A DNA stretch of 57,566 bases from Clostridia bacterium (GCA_017517815.1 JAFWYA010000019.1:1-57566); one strand, 5' to 3'; shown: positions 44,020-53,032, numbered from the stretch's first letter. Translations and numbers: made by a program. Notes: generated by a model from the sequence alone, not told the origin.

Positions 44020-44763
44020 TCACAGAATACCGCCGTCGGCGCGCCAGGTCTGGCCGGTGACGTAGCTGGCCATGTCGCTGGCCAGGAATGCCGCCACATT
44101 GGCGATCTCTTCGGGACGGCCCTTGCGCTTCATCAGGATCTTTTCAGTCTGTTCGGCCACGACCTTTTCGCTCAGATCCTTTACCAGATCGGTATCGGTA
44201 AAGCCGGGGGCCAGAGCGTTTACGCGGATGCCCACGCTGATGAGCTCGCGCGCCATCTTTTTGGTGGCCGCGATCACCGCCGCCTTGGAGGCGGAGTAGT
44301 CCAGTCTGCTGTCGCCGTCGATACCGGCAATGGAGGCAATGTTGACCACCGCGCCCTGCTTGTTGCGCGCCATCAGGCGGGTGGCCAGACGGCTGACCTC
44401 GATCATGGCAAAGAAGTTCACATCAAAGATCGCGCGCATGTCCTGTTCGCTGGTCATCTGGAACATGCGGTCCTCCCCCATGATGCCGGCGTTGTTTACC
44501 AGCACATGCAGGGGCTGCTTGTCCGCCATGACTTGCTTAAAAGCGTCCTTGATGGCCGCTGTATCACTGAGTTCACAGTACACAGGCTTGACCCACACGC
44601 CATATTTTTCAGCCGTCTGTGCACAGCGCGCTTCAAAGGCTTCATCCGGCCTGCGGGCAAAGGCCCACACATTGGCGCCCTCACGGGCAAATACTTCCAC
44701 CATTGCAGCGCCAATACCGCGTGCTGCGCCGGTGATCAGCGCATTTTTTCCCTGCAGAAGCAC
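44020..44763 (-). CDS. SDR-family oxidoreductase (FabG-like)
   Basis: A 247-residue classical short-chain dehydrogenase: GAARGIGAAM (cofactor glycines), NNAG, the catalytic Ser in NIASIAGID, YSASK, and the C-terminal RADGGIL. It may reduce a 3-keto group on the carrier-bound acyl chain or the aldehyde made by the LuxC-like enzyme. The start is GTG 44763 with GGAGGAG just upstream, 1 bp after the stop of the DUF6056 gene. Confidence 0.9.
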   Translation of the reverse strand: MLLQGKNALITGAARGIGAAMVEVFAREGANVWAFARRPDEAFEARCAQTAEKYGVWVKPVYCELSDTAAIKDAFKQVMADKQPLHVLVNNAGIMGEDRMFQMTSEQDMRAIFDVNFFAMIEVSRLATRLMARNKQGAVVNIASIAGIDGDSRLDYSASKAAVIAATKKMARELISVGIRVNALAPGFTDTDLVKDLSEKVVAEQTEKILMKRKGRPEEIANVAAFLASDMASYVTGQTWRADGGIL

Positions 44764-44764
44764 G

Positions 44765-46285
44765 TTACTCCTCCTCCGCAACGCTGACGCGCTGCTTGTT
44801 GTAATAGTCGGCATACAGATCCAACACATAATTCAGGTTGTCGCTTTCCAGCGCGTCGCCCATGAAAGCGTCGGGAATGTCCTCAACCGGCTTGAGCACA
44901 ACCTCGGGCTGATCGGGATCGTTAAGCGCCGCATCGCGCGCATCCATAGCCTCATCGTAGGCCTGTGCCTCGCCGTTGAGCAGCGACCTGAGCGCGCTGC
45001 CGCTGGACATGTTCTGAATGCCGGAAACCTCACTGTCCTCCGGTTGATAGCTCAAACAGCCGATCACCAGCAGCACCGCCGCCACGGCAAAAATGCCAAT
45101 ACGCAGCCCGTCCTTCTTCGCAGTGCCAATAGCAGCAAAGCTGGTAGCGCGCGTTTCAGCCCTGCGGATATACCAGCCCATCCAGTACAGCACCAGCGCG
45201 CAGCTCATGAGCACAAAGGTGTAAAAATACGTGTTGATGGTTCGTCCATCGCCGATGTAGTTGCCCGTATACAGCGTCGGCGCAAGCTGCGCGCAGAACA
45301 GGCACACGCTCAGAAGCGTCACCCAAACCGGATGGTTGAAACGGTACGGGCTTCCGCGCAGCGATTCGGCCAGCTGCCAGGCAACCATGGCCCACACCAC
45401 CAGCAGCGGCAGAGAAAACCAGCTGCCCACCAGCGCAAGGCCAAAGTAAAATGCCTGAAGAATGGCCTTGGGAGCGCTCACGCCGCCATGCAGCGTGGCT
45501 GCACGCACAGTGTTGCCTGGTGCGACCATGCTGAACACAAAGCAGCCCAGCAGCAGCACAAAGACTGCCAGCTCAAAGAACCTGCCGCGGCGCTTTTTGA
45601 TCAGGCCGTACAGCACGATGAGCGCATCTACCAGTACTGCAAACAGTACGGTCGAATATTTAGCGCCGCCGGCCATCAAGGTCAGCAGAATCAGAATAAC
45701 GCCTGAAACAACCTTTTTTACAGGCTTCTGCGCATGCAGATAGGCGATCCACGCGCCCAGACGCAAAAGCGTTACCGACCACAGCAGCGTGTAGGCCACG
45801 CCGCCGTTGAACCAGAAGAACGCCTCGCTCATTTCCGGCACGAACTGAATCATCACAAAGGCCAGTGCACAAAGCGCCATGCGGAAGGTGGGCTTGTCCA
45901 CGCCAAGCACCACCACCAGCACCTGCCGCAGGAAAAACCACAGTGCAAACAGGAAGAACGTCAGCAGCACAAGCGTCGATACCCAGTACAGGTTTTCGCC
46001 AAACAGAGCCGGCTGCAGAGCGCTGATAAAAGAAGTAGCATAGGTGCCTTCCCATGTATTGCGGATACCCGTAGTATTGTCCACTGCAGCGCCGACGGTT
46101 GCCAGCAGACTGCCGGTTTCCTGCCAAGCGGCGCGCGTCAGCAGTGAAAAGCCAAAGTCGTCATAGCAGGCGTGGTTGTAAAAAGACAGCGCATACAGAG
46201 GCATCAGGCTGACCAGCAGCACTGCTACGCACAGCCATGCCAGCGCACGATTGGAGATATTCCGCTGAAGAACAGGCAGTTTCAT
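44765..46285 (-). CDS. DUF6056 membrane protein, second copy
   Basis: A 506-residue polytopic protein with about ten membrane segments. Its first outside loop has FYNHACYDDFGFS, and WEGTYATSFISALQPALFGE follows, matching the other copy upstream. A C-terminal tail of about 80 residues is soluble. The DUF6056 group resembles GT-C glycosyltransferases in layout, but no activity is shown. Overlap with the first copy is 4 bp. Confidence 0.82.
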   Translation of the reverse strand: MKLPVLQRNISNRALAWLCVAVLLVSLMPLYALSFYNHACYDDFGFSLLTRAAWQETGSLLATVGAAVDNTTGIRNTWEGTYATSFISALQPALFGENLYWVSTLVLLTFFLFALWFFLRQVLVVVLGVDKPTFRMALCALAFVMIQFVPEMSEAFFWFNGGVAYTLLWSVTLLRLGAWIAYLHAQKPVKKVVSGVILILLTLMAGGAKYSTVLFAVLVDALIVLYGLIKKRRGRFFELAVFVLLLGCFVFSMVAPGNTVRAATLHGGVSAPKAILQAFYFGLALVGSWFSLPLLVVWAMVAWQLAESLRGSPYRFNHPVWVTLLSVCLFCAQLAPTLYTGNYIGDGRTINTYFYTFVLMSCALVLYWMGWYIRRAETRATSFAAIGTAKKDGLRIGIFAVAAVLLVIGCLSYQPEDSEVSGIQNMSSGSALRSLLNGEAQAYDEAMDARDAALNDPDQPEVVLKPVEDIPDAFMGDALESDNLNYVLDLYADYYNKQRVSVAEEE

Positions 46286-47757
46286 TGCACATCCTCCTCC
46301 CCTTCCAGCAGGATGGCGTCCTTGCCGTAGTATTCACACAGGGACGGACGCACATCGTACACCGCGTCAGGCTCCAGCAGGTCGTCCATGAACACAGCCG
46401 GATTGGCTGTAAGCGGGCTGAGCTGAATGACGGACTGCGTTTCATCGTTGAGCAGCATTTCACGGGCGGCCATCTCCGCGTCGTACTGTGCCGCCTCACC
46501 CGTGATGATAGACAGTGCCGCGCTGGGGCCGGACATATTCTGCACGCCGTACAGCACGTCGCCGGGACGCTTGAAGCTGAGGCAGCCAGCGACCAGCAGG
46601 CACAATGCCGTCAGCAGCAGCGCGCCCGCCTGACGGGGCGTGGGCTGCTCAAGCACAGGCAGATGCCTTGCTGCCCAGCCGCACAGATAGTACACATACA
46701 AAAACCAGAAAACCACAAAGCTGAGAAAATAGGTGTTGACGATGCGCCCTGCGCCGATGGATGCAATGCTTTGCAGCGGCGGCGCCAGCTGCACACAGTA
46801 AAGGCATACCATCAGTACCAGCGCCATCCATGGATGCTCAAAGCGGAAAGCACTTTTGCGTGCAGCCGCGTAGAAAGCCGGCAGCAGTACCAGCGTGACC
46901 GCGATGATGGGCAGGCGGATGTACTGGCCGATCTGCCCCACGCCGTAATACATGGACAGGATCACCGTTTTGACCGGCGAAGTATGATAGTTGATCATTT
47001 CAGCGCGGACGGCATTTCCGGGCGCAACCATGCTGTACACGAAACATGCCGCAAACAGTACCGTCAGTCCGGCAAAATGCCAGCGTTTGCCATGCTTTTT
47101 CGCAAACAGCCACACGAGCAGGCAGGCAGCCATGCACAGTCCGAACAGTCCGCCGCCGTAGCTGCCGCCGCCCAGCAGCACCATCAGCACCGCCAGCGCA
47201 GCCGTCAGCAGCACAGCCGGACCTTTCGCCTGCGCCAGCCGCACGCCCAGTGCCGAAGCGAGCGCCAAAAGCGAATAGATGAACACATTGCCCACGCCGC
47301 CGTTGAACCAGTAGAAGGCCTCGCCCACGTCCGGCATGAACTGGATAATCACCGTCAATGCAAGGCTGGAAAGGGTGACGCGCGCACAGCAATCCAAGCC
47401 GAGAGCCTTGAAAACCGTGCAGAAGAAAAAGCCAAAGCAAACAATCAGTGCCGTGATAAGAAACACATTGGCTATCCAGTACAGTTCCTCATCAAACAGA
47501 CCGGGCTGCAGATTGCTCAGGACCGTACCCGTGTACGTTCCCTGCCAGGTCTGCCGGGTGTCTTTGGCGCTGTCCATGGCAGCGCGGAACACCTCACTCA
47601 GGCTGCCGGTTGCCTTCCAGGCCTTATGCACATCGGCAGAAAAGCCGTAATCGTCGTAATACGGATGGTTATACGCTGAAATCACATACAGCGGCAGGGT
47701 GCTCAGCGCCAGTACCACTACACACAGCCACGCAAAAATGCGGCGATATTTTTCCAT
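46282..47757 (-). CDS. DUF6056 membrane protein, first copy
   Basis: A 491-residue membrane protein, paralogous to the gene downstream. Shared motifs include AYNHPYYDDYGFS (Asp-Asp in the first loop), TWQGTYTGTVLSNLQPGLF and AFYWFNGGVGN. The acidic pair in the first outside loop is the place of the catalytic acid in GT-C enzymes. It heads the ten-gene cluster, after AAAGGAGG and a leader of about 110 nt. Confidence 0.82.
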   Translation of the reverse strand: MEKYRRIFAWLCVVVLALSTLPLYVISAYNHPYYDDYGFSADVHKAWKATGSLSEVFRAAMDSAKDTRQTWQGTYTGTVLSNLQPGLFDEELYWIANVFLITALIVCFGFFFCTVFKALGLDCCARVTLSSLALTVIIQFMPDVGEAFYWFNGGVGNVFIYSLLALASALGVRLAQAKGPAVLLTAALAVLMVLLGGGSYGGGLFGLCMAACLLVWLFAKKHGKRWHFAGLTVLFAACFVYSMVAPGNAVRAEMINYHTSPVKTVILSMYYGVGQIGQYIRLPIIAVTLVLLPAFYAAARKSAFRFEHPWMALVLMVCLYCVQLAPPLQSIASIGAGRIVNTYFLSFVVFWFLYVYYLCGWAARHLPVLEQPTPRQAGALLLTALCLLVAGCLSFKRPGDVLYGVQNMSGPSAALSIITGEAAQYDAEMAAREMLLNDETQSVIQLSPLTANPAVFMDDLLEPDAVYDVRPSLCEYYGKDAILLEGEEDVQ

Positions 47758-47871
47758 CAGGCCCTGCCTCCTTTACTTCAAAATACGTTTTGCTGCCAGT
47801 GTTCAGACGTCCAAAACCCTCAGAAAGCAACACAAACCAGCAAAAAGAACCAGATAGTTTACCAAGTTAAG

Positions 47872-47880
47872 ATTATAGCA
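47872..47880 (-). promoter_or_regulatory. Extended -10 promoter of the acyl/glycan cluster
   Basis: TGCTATAAT on the - strand (47880-47872) is a full extended -10 element; the -35 region is poor. It lies between the terminator of ispH-rpsA and the first DUF6056 gene. Confidence 0.7.
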
Positions 47881-47898
47881 TATTTACACATAAAAAGA

Positions 47899-47927
47899 AA
47901 CCCCGGTCAGCAGAACTGACCGGGGTT
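47899..47927 (-). terminator. Terminator after ispH-rpsA
   Basis: A perfect 12-bp stem (47899-47910 with 47916-47927) followed by a T-rich stretch on the - strand. Confidence 0.9.
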
Positions 47928-47942
47928 GGAATGCAGTTAAAA

Positions 47943-49949
47943 TTACTCCTGCTCTTCAGCTTCCATCGCAGCAGCGTAAGCTTCGATGTCCACAGCAACG
48001 ACTTCCTCGCCGTTGTCATACACAGGCTCTTCCACAACTTCTTCCACCACTTCGGGCTCCAGCAGAGCGCGGATGCTCAGGCTGATGCGCTTGGCTTCGG
48101 GGTCGATGTTGAGGACCTTCACGTCCACGATGTCGCCGACGTTCACAGCGTCTTCGACCTTCTGGATGCGGGTGGCAGCGCACTGGCTGATGTGAACCAG
48201 GCCGTCGATACCGGGCTCCAGCTCAACGAAAGCACCGAAGGTGGTGATGCGGACAACCTTACCGGTGACCACAGCGCCAGCGGGGTACTTTTCGGGGGCC
48301 AGATCCCAGGGCTTGGGCATGAGCTGCTTCAGGCCCAGCTGAATGCGCTCGCGCTCGGTGTCGAGGCTGAGGATCTTCACGTCCACTTCCTGATCGGGAG
48401 CGACGATCTCAGAGGGATGCTTGACATGAGCCCAGCTCAGGTCGGTCACGTGGATCAGGCCGTCCACGCCGCCCAGGTCGACGAAAGCGCCGAAATCAGT
48501 CAGGCGACGAACAACGCCGTGCACCACTTCGCCCTCGGCCAGACGGCCCCAGGCTTCAGCCTTCTTGGCAGCAGCTTCTTCGCGGACAACAGCGCGGCGG
48601 CTGGCCACGATGCGGCGCTTCTGCTCGTCCATTTCGATGATCTTGAGCTTGAGGGTCTGGCCCACGAACTCGCCGATCTTCTCAACATAGCGGTTGGAGA
48701 TCTGGGAGGCAGGCACAAACGCACGAATACCGTTCACGGTGCAGATCAGGCCACCCTTGACGACTTCCTTGCCCACGCCCTCAACGTACTCGTTGTTGTT
48801 GTACTTCTCGACAAGCTCGGCGAAAGCCTTGCGGTTGAGAATGTTGCGCTGGCTCAGCAGCACATTGCCCTCACCGTCGTTGACCTTGACGACTTCGACT
48901 TCGATCTCGTCGCCCATTTCAACATTCTCGGTAACCAGGTCTTCGCGCTTGATCAGTCCGTCGCTCTTGTAACCGATGTTGACGCAAACTTCGTCCTCGG
49001 TGATCTGCACGACAGTGCCCTTCACGGTCTGTCCGGGCCTGATCTTGACCAGCGTCGCTTCCACGTCAGCCATAAAGCTGCTTTCCGCCTCCTCGGTGGT
49101 GAGCTGGTCCAATACTTCCTTGTCAGTCATACGTGTGACAACCTCCTTAAGTGACCAATCCGGCGTACTCGCGCCGGCGGTTATTCCAATGGAATCAGAA
49201 TGAATATTTGCAAAGCCCGGCGGTATATCCGCCGCGCGCTCTACCATAAGGGTACGGCTGCAGATGCCCTTGCAGGTTTCATACAGCTTGCGGGTGTTGG
49301 CGCTGTTCATGCCGCCCACCACCAGCATCACGTCCACCTCGGCGCTCAGCCTGCGCGCCTCGGACTGACGCAGCGCCGTTGTGGTGCAGATGGTGTCCTG
49401 CACGGTCAGTTCCTTCACGCGTTCATTGAGCACCGGAAGGATCTCCTCCCAGCGTTCGTGGGGAAAAGTGGTCTGCGATACGGCCAGCGCACGCTCCATC
49501 TGCGGCAGCGCGGCCGCCTCGGAAACATCATGCACGGTGTATACCATGCCCTGCGCACAGCCGATGGTGCCCACCACTTCGGGGTGGTCGCTCTGGCCGA
49601 CCAGAATGACCGGCGAGCCGTCCGCACTGTAATTGGCCACAAAATCATGCAGCCTTTTAACGAACGGGCAGGTGAGATCGATCACTTCATCGGCCAGTTC
49701 GCAAAGCGCCTGTGTCACAGCGGGAGAAACGCCATGGCTGCGGATGAGCACTGTTTTACCCTGCGCCTCTTCAACTGTGTTGATCACGGAAATGCCATGG
49801 GAGGCCAACTTTTCGATCACTTCCGGATTATGCGCCAGTTCGCCGAAGGAAACGATGGTTTTTCCCTCGTCAGCGGCCTTCAGCGCCCCGTCCACCGCAC
49901 GCCGCACGCCCATGCAAAAACCGGCGTGCCGCGCTACCGAAATCGGCAT
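47943..49949 (-). CDS. ispH-rpsA: Fused HMBPP reductase (IspH) and ribosomal protein S1
   Basis: Residues 1-285 form IspH, the 4Fe-4S enzyme of the last MEP-pathway step: FCMGVRRAV (Cys12), LTCPFVKRLH and ICTTTALRQSEA give the three cluster Cys, with SHG and THP-like motifs between. Residues about 305-640 hold four S1 domains (VKGTVVQITEDEVCVNIG, VKGGLICTVNGIRAFVP, VHGVVRRLTDFGAFVDLGG, VTGKVVRITTFGAFVELEP), and an acidic tail closes the protein (668 aa). This fusion is known in many Clostridia; no stop or frameshift interrupts it. Confidence 0.95.
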   Translation of the reverse strand: MPISVARHAGFCMGVRRAVDGALKAADEGKTIVSFGELAHNPEVIEKLASHGISVINTVEEAQGKTVLIRSHGVSPAVTQALCELADEVIDLTCPFVKRLHDFVANYSADGSPVILVGQSDHPEVVGTIGCAQGMVYTVHDVSEAAALPQMERALAVSQTTFPHERWEEILPVLNERVKELTVQDTICTTTALRQSEARRLSAEVDVMLVVGGMNSANTRKLYETCKGICSRTLMVERAADIPPGFANIHSDSIGITAGASTPDWSLKEVVTRMTDKEVLDQLTTEEAESSFMADVEATLVKIRPGQTVKGTVVQITEDEVCVNIGYKSDGLIKREDLVTENVEMGDEIEVEVVKVNDGEGNVLLSQRNILNRKAFAELVEKYNNNEYVEGVGKEVVKGGLICTVNGIRAFVPASQISNRYVEKIGEFVGQTLKLKIIEMDEQKRRIVASRRAVVREEAAAKKAEAWGRLAEGEVVHGVVRRLTDFGAFVDLGGVDGLIHVTDLSWAHVKHPSEIVAPDQEVDVKILSLDTERERIQLGLKQLMPKPWDLAPEKYPAGAVVTGKVVRITTFGAFVELEPGIDGLVHISQCAATRIQKVEDAVNVGDIVDVKVLNIDPEAKRISLSIRALLEPEVVEEVVEEPVYDNGEEVVAVDIEAYAAAMEAEEQE

Positions 49950-50064
49950 AGATTCGTCCTCCTGAGCATATCATGATGCTTATTCGCCGCACAAAATGGA
50001 TTTCCCTTCTTTTTTGGCACAAAAAATCACATTTTTTTGCAGGCAAATAAGGCAGGTGCTTCCA

Positions 50065-51369
50065 TCAGCGTCCTGCAAGATTTTTTTGATGCTCTTCAAC
50101 CAGTTCGCGGTATGCTTTACCGATGCGCTCCATGGTCTGATCGCAGGTTTCCTTATTGATGCCGCCCGCAGCAATATCCTTCAGAGAAATAGGATCGCCA
50201 AAGTAGACATGTACCCGCTTAAACAGCGCAGGCTTGTCGGAAATGTAGGCCGGCAGCAGCCTGCAGCCGCTGCGCAGGGCGATCATGGAAACGCCGCTTT
50301 CCATATCCTGCATCACGCCTTCCTTGTGGCGCGTGCCTTCGGGGAAGATGCCCAGCACGTGACCGTCCTTGAGCGTCTTGAGGCTGGCGCGTACGGCGCC
50401 CATATCCATGTTGTGGCGATCGACCGGAATGATTTTGATCTTTTCCAGAAGGAACCTCAGGATGGCGTTGTTCATCAGTTCCTTCTTGCTCATGAAGCGG
50501 ATGTTGTAGCGGAACACCGGATAGCCGATGAGCATGGGGTCGAACATATGGCTGTGATTGCCCAGAAGGATGTAGGGCGCATCCATCTGCGCGCGCTCGA
50601 TATGATGATAGGTAACGGGCAGAACCGTTTTGAAAAGCAGGCCGAACACTGCGCGCACAAAACGGTACATGCCGTTTTTCTCCTCAGGAGGCGCGGGCTT
50701 TTTGCCCAACTTCAGGTTGATGCGGCGCAGCATGTCCTGCACCACCTGCTCCTGTGTCATGTCGGACGAATCCAGAATCTGTGCATCCTCAGCCGGGCGC
50801 AGCGGATCAACCTTGCGGGTGGTGTCCTGCTCGTCACGGCGGATCACGTCGGCAAGCACCTCTTCATACGTGGAGGGATCGCCCTTCTTCTGCAGTTCAT
50901 CAAAGCGGCGTTTGGCGCGCACTTCCGCAGAAGCGGTAAGATAAATTTTGATGGTGGCGTCCGGCAGCACGACCGTGCCGATGTCGCGGCCGTCCAGCAG
51001 CATGCTCTGCTTTTTGGCCAGCGCCTGCTGCTGACGCACCATGGCCTTGCGCACACCGGCAAATTTGGAAGATGTGCTGGTGGCCATGCTGATCTCAGGC
51101 GTGCGGATCAAATCAGTCACGTCCTGCCCGTCGATGATGGTGCGCTGAGAGCCGTTTTCGTAGCGCACTTCAGGCATCATTTTTTCGGTAAGCGCGGTCA
51201 GCGCCTGCTCGTCCTCCATGGAAATACCCTGTTTGAGCGCATACCATGCAAAAGCGCGGTACATAGCGCCTGTGTCCAGATGCAGAATGCCAAGGCGGCG
51301 GGCGACCTCGTCGGCCACGCTGCTTTTGCCAGCGCCTACCGGGCCGTCAACTGCGATGGTGTAGATCAT
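50065..51369 (-). CDS. cmk-plsC: Fused cytidylate kinase and 1-acylglycerol-3-phosphate acyltransferase
   Basis: Residues 1-220 form CMP kinase: P-loop GPVGAGKSS (9-17), LHLDTGAMYRA, DGRDIGTVVLPDA and RRDEQDTTRKVDPL. After a Pro/Lys-rich link (about 222-235) comes a PlsC acyltransferase with NHSHMFDPM (the H-x4-D motif), KKELMNNAIL and FPEGTR. Elsewhere these are often separate neighbouring genes; here one 434-residue frame covers both with no stop. It sits upstream of ispH-rpsA, the usual cmk-plsC-ispH-rpsA order. Confidence 0.93.
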   Translation of the reverse strand: MIYTIAVDGPVGAGKSSVADEVARRLGILHLDTGAMYRAFAWYALKQGISMEDEQALTALTEKMMPEVRYENGSQRTIIDGQDVTDLIRTPEISMATSTSSKFAGVRKAMVRQQQALAKKQSMLLDGRDIGTVVLPDATIKIYLTASAEVRAKRRFDELQKKGDPSTYEEVLADVIRRDEQDTTRKVDPLRPAEDAQILDSSDMTQEQVVQDMLRRINLKLGKKPAPPEEKNGMYRFVRAVFGLLFKTVLPVTYHHIERAQMDAPYILLGNHSHMFDPMLIGYPVFRYNIRFMSKKELMNNAILRFLLEKIKIIPVDRHNMDMGAVRASLKTLKDGHVLGIFPEGTRHKEGVMQDMESGVSMIALRSGCRLLPAYISDKPALFKRVHVYFGDPISLKDIAAGGINKETCDQTMERIGKAYRELVEEHQKNLAGR

Positions 51370-51411
51370 GCGTGTATCCCTCTTTCAAAAGTGATGGAAT
51401 AAACAACTGTT

Positions 51412-51440
51412 ATTATAACATGGCTGACACCGTTATGCAA
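51412..51440 (-). promoter_or_regulatory. Promoter of cmk-plsC
   Basis: On the - strand TTGCAT (51440-51435) and TATAAT (51417-51412) are 17 bp apart, just past the 6S RNA 3' end. Confidence 0.75.
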
Positions 51441-51446
51441 AGGCAT

Positions 51447-51665
51447 AAAAAAAAGAGCCCCTGCACGGGACTTCTGAGAACCCGAAGTGCCGCTGTACCC
51501 GTTTTTTCACCCGCTATGTTAAGCAGGCCGGTTGCTCTACCATGACTCTCTGCCTTCCCCTGGCGCTGCAGGCAGCGGGGGCATGACATCCAGCCAACGA
51601 ACGCGAGCTCCGTTTTAGAAAATGTGGGTAAAAACAAGGCCCTGGCGCACACTTCAGGATGCTCT
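51447..51665 (-). ncRNA. ssrS: 6S RNA candidate
   Basis: This 448-bp gap between cmk-plsC and fucO has no plausible gene but holds a transcription unit of about 219 nt: a perfect promoter, then a transcript whose 5' end (GAGC..CCTG, from 51664) pairs with its 3' end (CAGG.GCTC, to 51455), followed by eight U. The 5' part follows the pattern of B. subtilis BsrA 6S RNA: CCTGAAGTGTG, later TTGTTTTTACCCACATTTT. A closing stem, an open middle and a U-run end are the 6S plan. 6S RNA mimics an open promoter and binds sigma-A RNA polymerase. Ends are estimated. Confidence 0.72.
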
Positions 51666-51671
51666 GTGGAT

Positions 51672-51700
51672 ATTATAGATGGTCGCCTGTGCACTGTCAA
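51672..51700 (-). promoter_or_regulatory. Consensus promoter of the 6S RNA candidate
   Basis: Perfect TTGACA (51700-51695) and TATAAT (51677-51672) with a 17-bp spacer on the - strand, but no ribosome-binding site or open frame downstream. Confidence 0.9.
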
Positions 51701-51786
51701 GCGGGACAATTTGGCGAAGGTTGCGACCGTACAGGCGTATTGTTGCCGTCTGCGTCAAAAAGCACACTGGATAAATGCAGCAAAAA

Positions 51787-51806
51787 GCCCCGTCCGAAGA
51801 CGGGGC
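51787..51806 (-). terminator. Terminator after fucO-like gene
   Basis: An 8-bp GC stem (51787-51794 with 51799-51806, loop CGAA) followed by five T on the - strand. Confidence 0.9.
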
Positions 51807-51817
51807 GGAAATCATCA

Positions 51818-52966
51818 TTACAGCAGTTTGCGGTACAGCGCGGCGATCTCTTCCACGGAGGTATCGCGGGGGTTGCCGGGGCGGCAGGCGTCGGCATAGG
51901 CGCTTTCGGAAAGGAACTGCACGTCCTCCTCCTTGACGATCTGCTTAAGATCGGCAGGGATTCCCACGTCGGCGCTCAGCTTGCGCACGGCCTCGACCGC
52001 AGCCTTGCGGTACTCTTCCTGAGACATGGCGTCGGTGCCTTCCACACCCATGGCCTTGGCGATGTCACGGTACTTTTCGCCGGTGCATTCAGCGTTATAT
52101 TCCATGATAGTGGGCAGCAGGATGGCATTGGCCACGCCGTGGGGAGTGTCATACAGAGCGCCCAGGCCGTGCGCCATGGAGTGCACGATGCCCAGACCCA
52201 CGTTGCTGAAGCCCATACCGGCTACATACTGCGCAAGCGCCATGCCTTCACGGCCCTCGGCGGTGTTTTCCACAGCGCCGCGCAGATGCTTTGCAATCAG
52301 CTCGATGGCTTTGAGGTGGAACATATCGGTCATTTCCCATGCGCCCTTGGTGATGTAGCCCTCAATGGCATGGGTCAGCGCGTCCATACCGGTGGCGGCG
52401 GTCAGGCCCTTGGGCATGGTGGACATCATATCGGGGTCGACCACGGCGATCTCGGGGATGTCGTTGGTATCAACGCACACGAACTTGCGCTTCTTTTCCA
52501 CGTCGGTGATAACGTAGTTGATGGTCACTTCCGCAGCGGTACCGGCGGTGGTGGGCACGGCGATGGTGAACACAGCGTGATTCTTGGTGGGAGCCACTCC
52601 CTCCAGAGAGCGCACGTCAGCATACTCGGGATTGTTGATGATAATGCCCACGCCCTTGGCAGTATCCATGGCGGAGCCGCCGCCGATGGTCACGATGCAG
52701 TCAGCCTGCGCAGCCTTGTAGGCAGCAACACCGCTTTGCACATTTTCGATGGTGGGGTTGGGCTTGATGTCGGAATACACTTCATAGGCGATGTTCGCCT
52801 CATCCAGCAGAGCGGTCACCTTGCCGGAAACGCCGAACTTGACCAGGTCAGGATCGGTGCAGACAAACACCTTCTGGTAGCCGCGGGCCTTGATGATGCC
52901 GGGAATTTCGGCGATGGCGCCCTTGCCGTGGTAAGAGATGGTATTGAGAACGATACGGTTGGCCAT
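51818..52966 (-). CDS. fucO: Iron-containing alcohol dehydrogenase, lactaldehyde reductase type
   Basis: A 382-residue group III alcohol dehydrogenase. GGGSAMDTAKG (near 97-107) binds the cofactor; the metal ligands lie in the segments ALTHAIEGY, GIVHSMAHGLG and DTPHGVANA. The opening RGYQKVFVCTDPDLVK and the end GNPRDTSVEEI resemble FucO, which reduces L-lactaldehyde to 1,2-propanediol. No fuc genes lie near, so the substrate is uncertain. ATG 52966 follows AAGGAGG; longer N-terminal readings lack support. Confidence 0.88.
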   Translation of the reverse strand: MANRIVLNTISYHGKGAIAEIPGIIKARGYQKVFVCTDPDLVKFGVSGKVTALLDEANIAYEVYSDIKPNPTIENVQSGVAAYKAAQADCIVTIGGGSAMDTAKGVGIIINNPEYADVRSLEGVAPTKNHAVFTIAVPTTAGTAAEVTINYVITDVEKKRKFVCVDTNDIPEIAVVDPDMMSTMPKGLTAATGMDALTHAIEGYITKGAWEMTDMFHLKAIELIAKHLRGAVENTAEGREGMALAQYVAGMGFSNVGLGIVHSMAHGLGALYDTPHGVANAILLPTIMEYNAECTGEKYRDIAKAMGVEGTDAMSQEEYRKAAVEAVRKLSADVGIPADLKQIVKEEDVQFLSESAYADACRPGNPRDTSVEEIAALYRKLL

Positions 52967-53006
52967 GGTGGGGTTCCTCCTTATATCCTTCAAATACGCA
53001 ATAACC

Positions 53007-53032
53007 GGACGGGAAAATGGTTCCCGTCCGAT
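53007..53032 (-). terminator. Weak terminator after the RCC1-repeat gene
   Basis: Stem CGGACGGGA with TTCCCGTCCG lies in the 95-bp gap between the RCC1-repeat gene and fucO; the T-run is poor, so termination may be partial. Confidence 0.5.
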
